From assembly GCA_903879715.1 (NCBI GenBank), contig CAIRMR010000017.1, forward strand, positions 1-63,575: a stretch of DNA of 63,575 bases, given 5' to 3'. Positions within the stretch are counted from its first letter, which is position 1; every line of letters starts with the position of its first letter. Both the position numbers and the translations under genes were made by a program. Below the pieces are notes generated by a model that saw only the letters and a program-made list of their open reading frames with translations, had not been told where the DNA came from and searched no databases. This DNA comes from an uncultured Bacteroidales bacterium. GTDB lineage: Bacteria > Bacteroidota > Bacteroidia > Bacteroidales > UBA4417. Positions 63,515 through 63,575 of the stretch are shown here, one piece after another.

Positions 63515-63575
63515 TAGCATGCTACATACTAAAATTATCAATAATTTGCGTAAACCGGTAATTACAAAATGTATA

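Overview
The window looks like chromosomal DNA of a member of the Bacteroidota, probably close to the Bacteroidales and environmental in habit. The evidence is a SusC/SusD pair, proteins with type IX secretion (T9SS) C-terminal tails, many lipoproteins, and the Bacteroidota -7 promoter box TAnnTTTG in front of many genes (with no clear -33 box where I looked). There are no clear Shine-Dalgarno sites except the one inside prfB. Taxonomy below phylum is inference.

Left edge (1-1480): the 3' remnant of one methyltransferase, an intact class I methyltransferase, and a sensor kinase lacking its 5' part, abutting back to back as if at a rearrangement or assembly join. 1.5-8.5 kb is housekeeping mixed with small accessory genes: dCMP deaminase, a RelE/ParE-type toxin-antitoxin pair, a P-loop kinase, a BRO-type antirepressor, a LOG-family nucleotide hydrolase, lipB-lipA, mannose-6-phosphate isomerase and a cupin protein. 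8.6-16.4 kb encodes secreted proteins: an ELWxxDGT-repeat T9SS cargo, an M14 carboxypeptidase and a 1310-residue gingipain-like C25 protease with a T9SS tail. 16.5-31.5 kb holds an ArsM-like methyltransferase, a tandem pair of FKBP lipoproteins, recX, prfB with its programmed frameshift, an ArsC-family reductase, dinD, a four-helix-bundle (S23/IVP) gene set between inverted arrays of a ~64-bp repeat, fumC, corA, a thioredoxin-like lipoprotein, asnS, rpoN and two membrane proteins.

31.8-47.1 kb: a GH3 glucosidase, a DUF302 protein, a sulfide dehydrogenase pair (lipid-anchored cytochrome c plus FccB-like flavoprotein), a lipoprotein alpha/beta hydrolase, a lipoprotein that is only a subtilase-type propeptide, tRNA-Ile(CAU), a HAD phosphatase, an acyltransferase, a slipin and a CitMHS transporter. 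From 63.5 kb leftward to 48.4 kb runs one apparent operon of about 15 kb: ribokinase, SusC, SusD, three exported ADP-ribosylglycohydrolases, two exported bimodular esterases and a GRP-type sugar transporter. It reads as a system that binds a ribosylated substrate at the outer membrane, cleaves ADP-ribosyl and ester bonds in the cell envelope, imports ribose and phosphorylates it. It resembles the ribose-utilisation (rus) loci of gut Bacteroides but has an unusual enzyme set.

The two most interesting signals are this ADP-ribose-type foraging locus and the four-helix-bundle gene flanked by inverted repeat arrays. The repeat arrays belong to a looser group of palindromic short-word repeat elements found at several other intergenic sites in the window.
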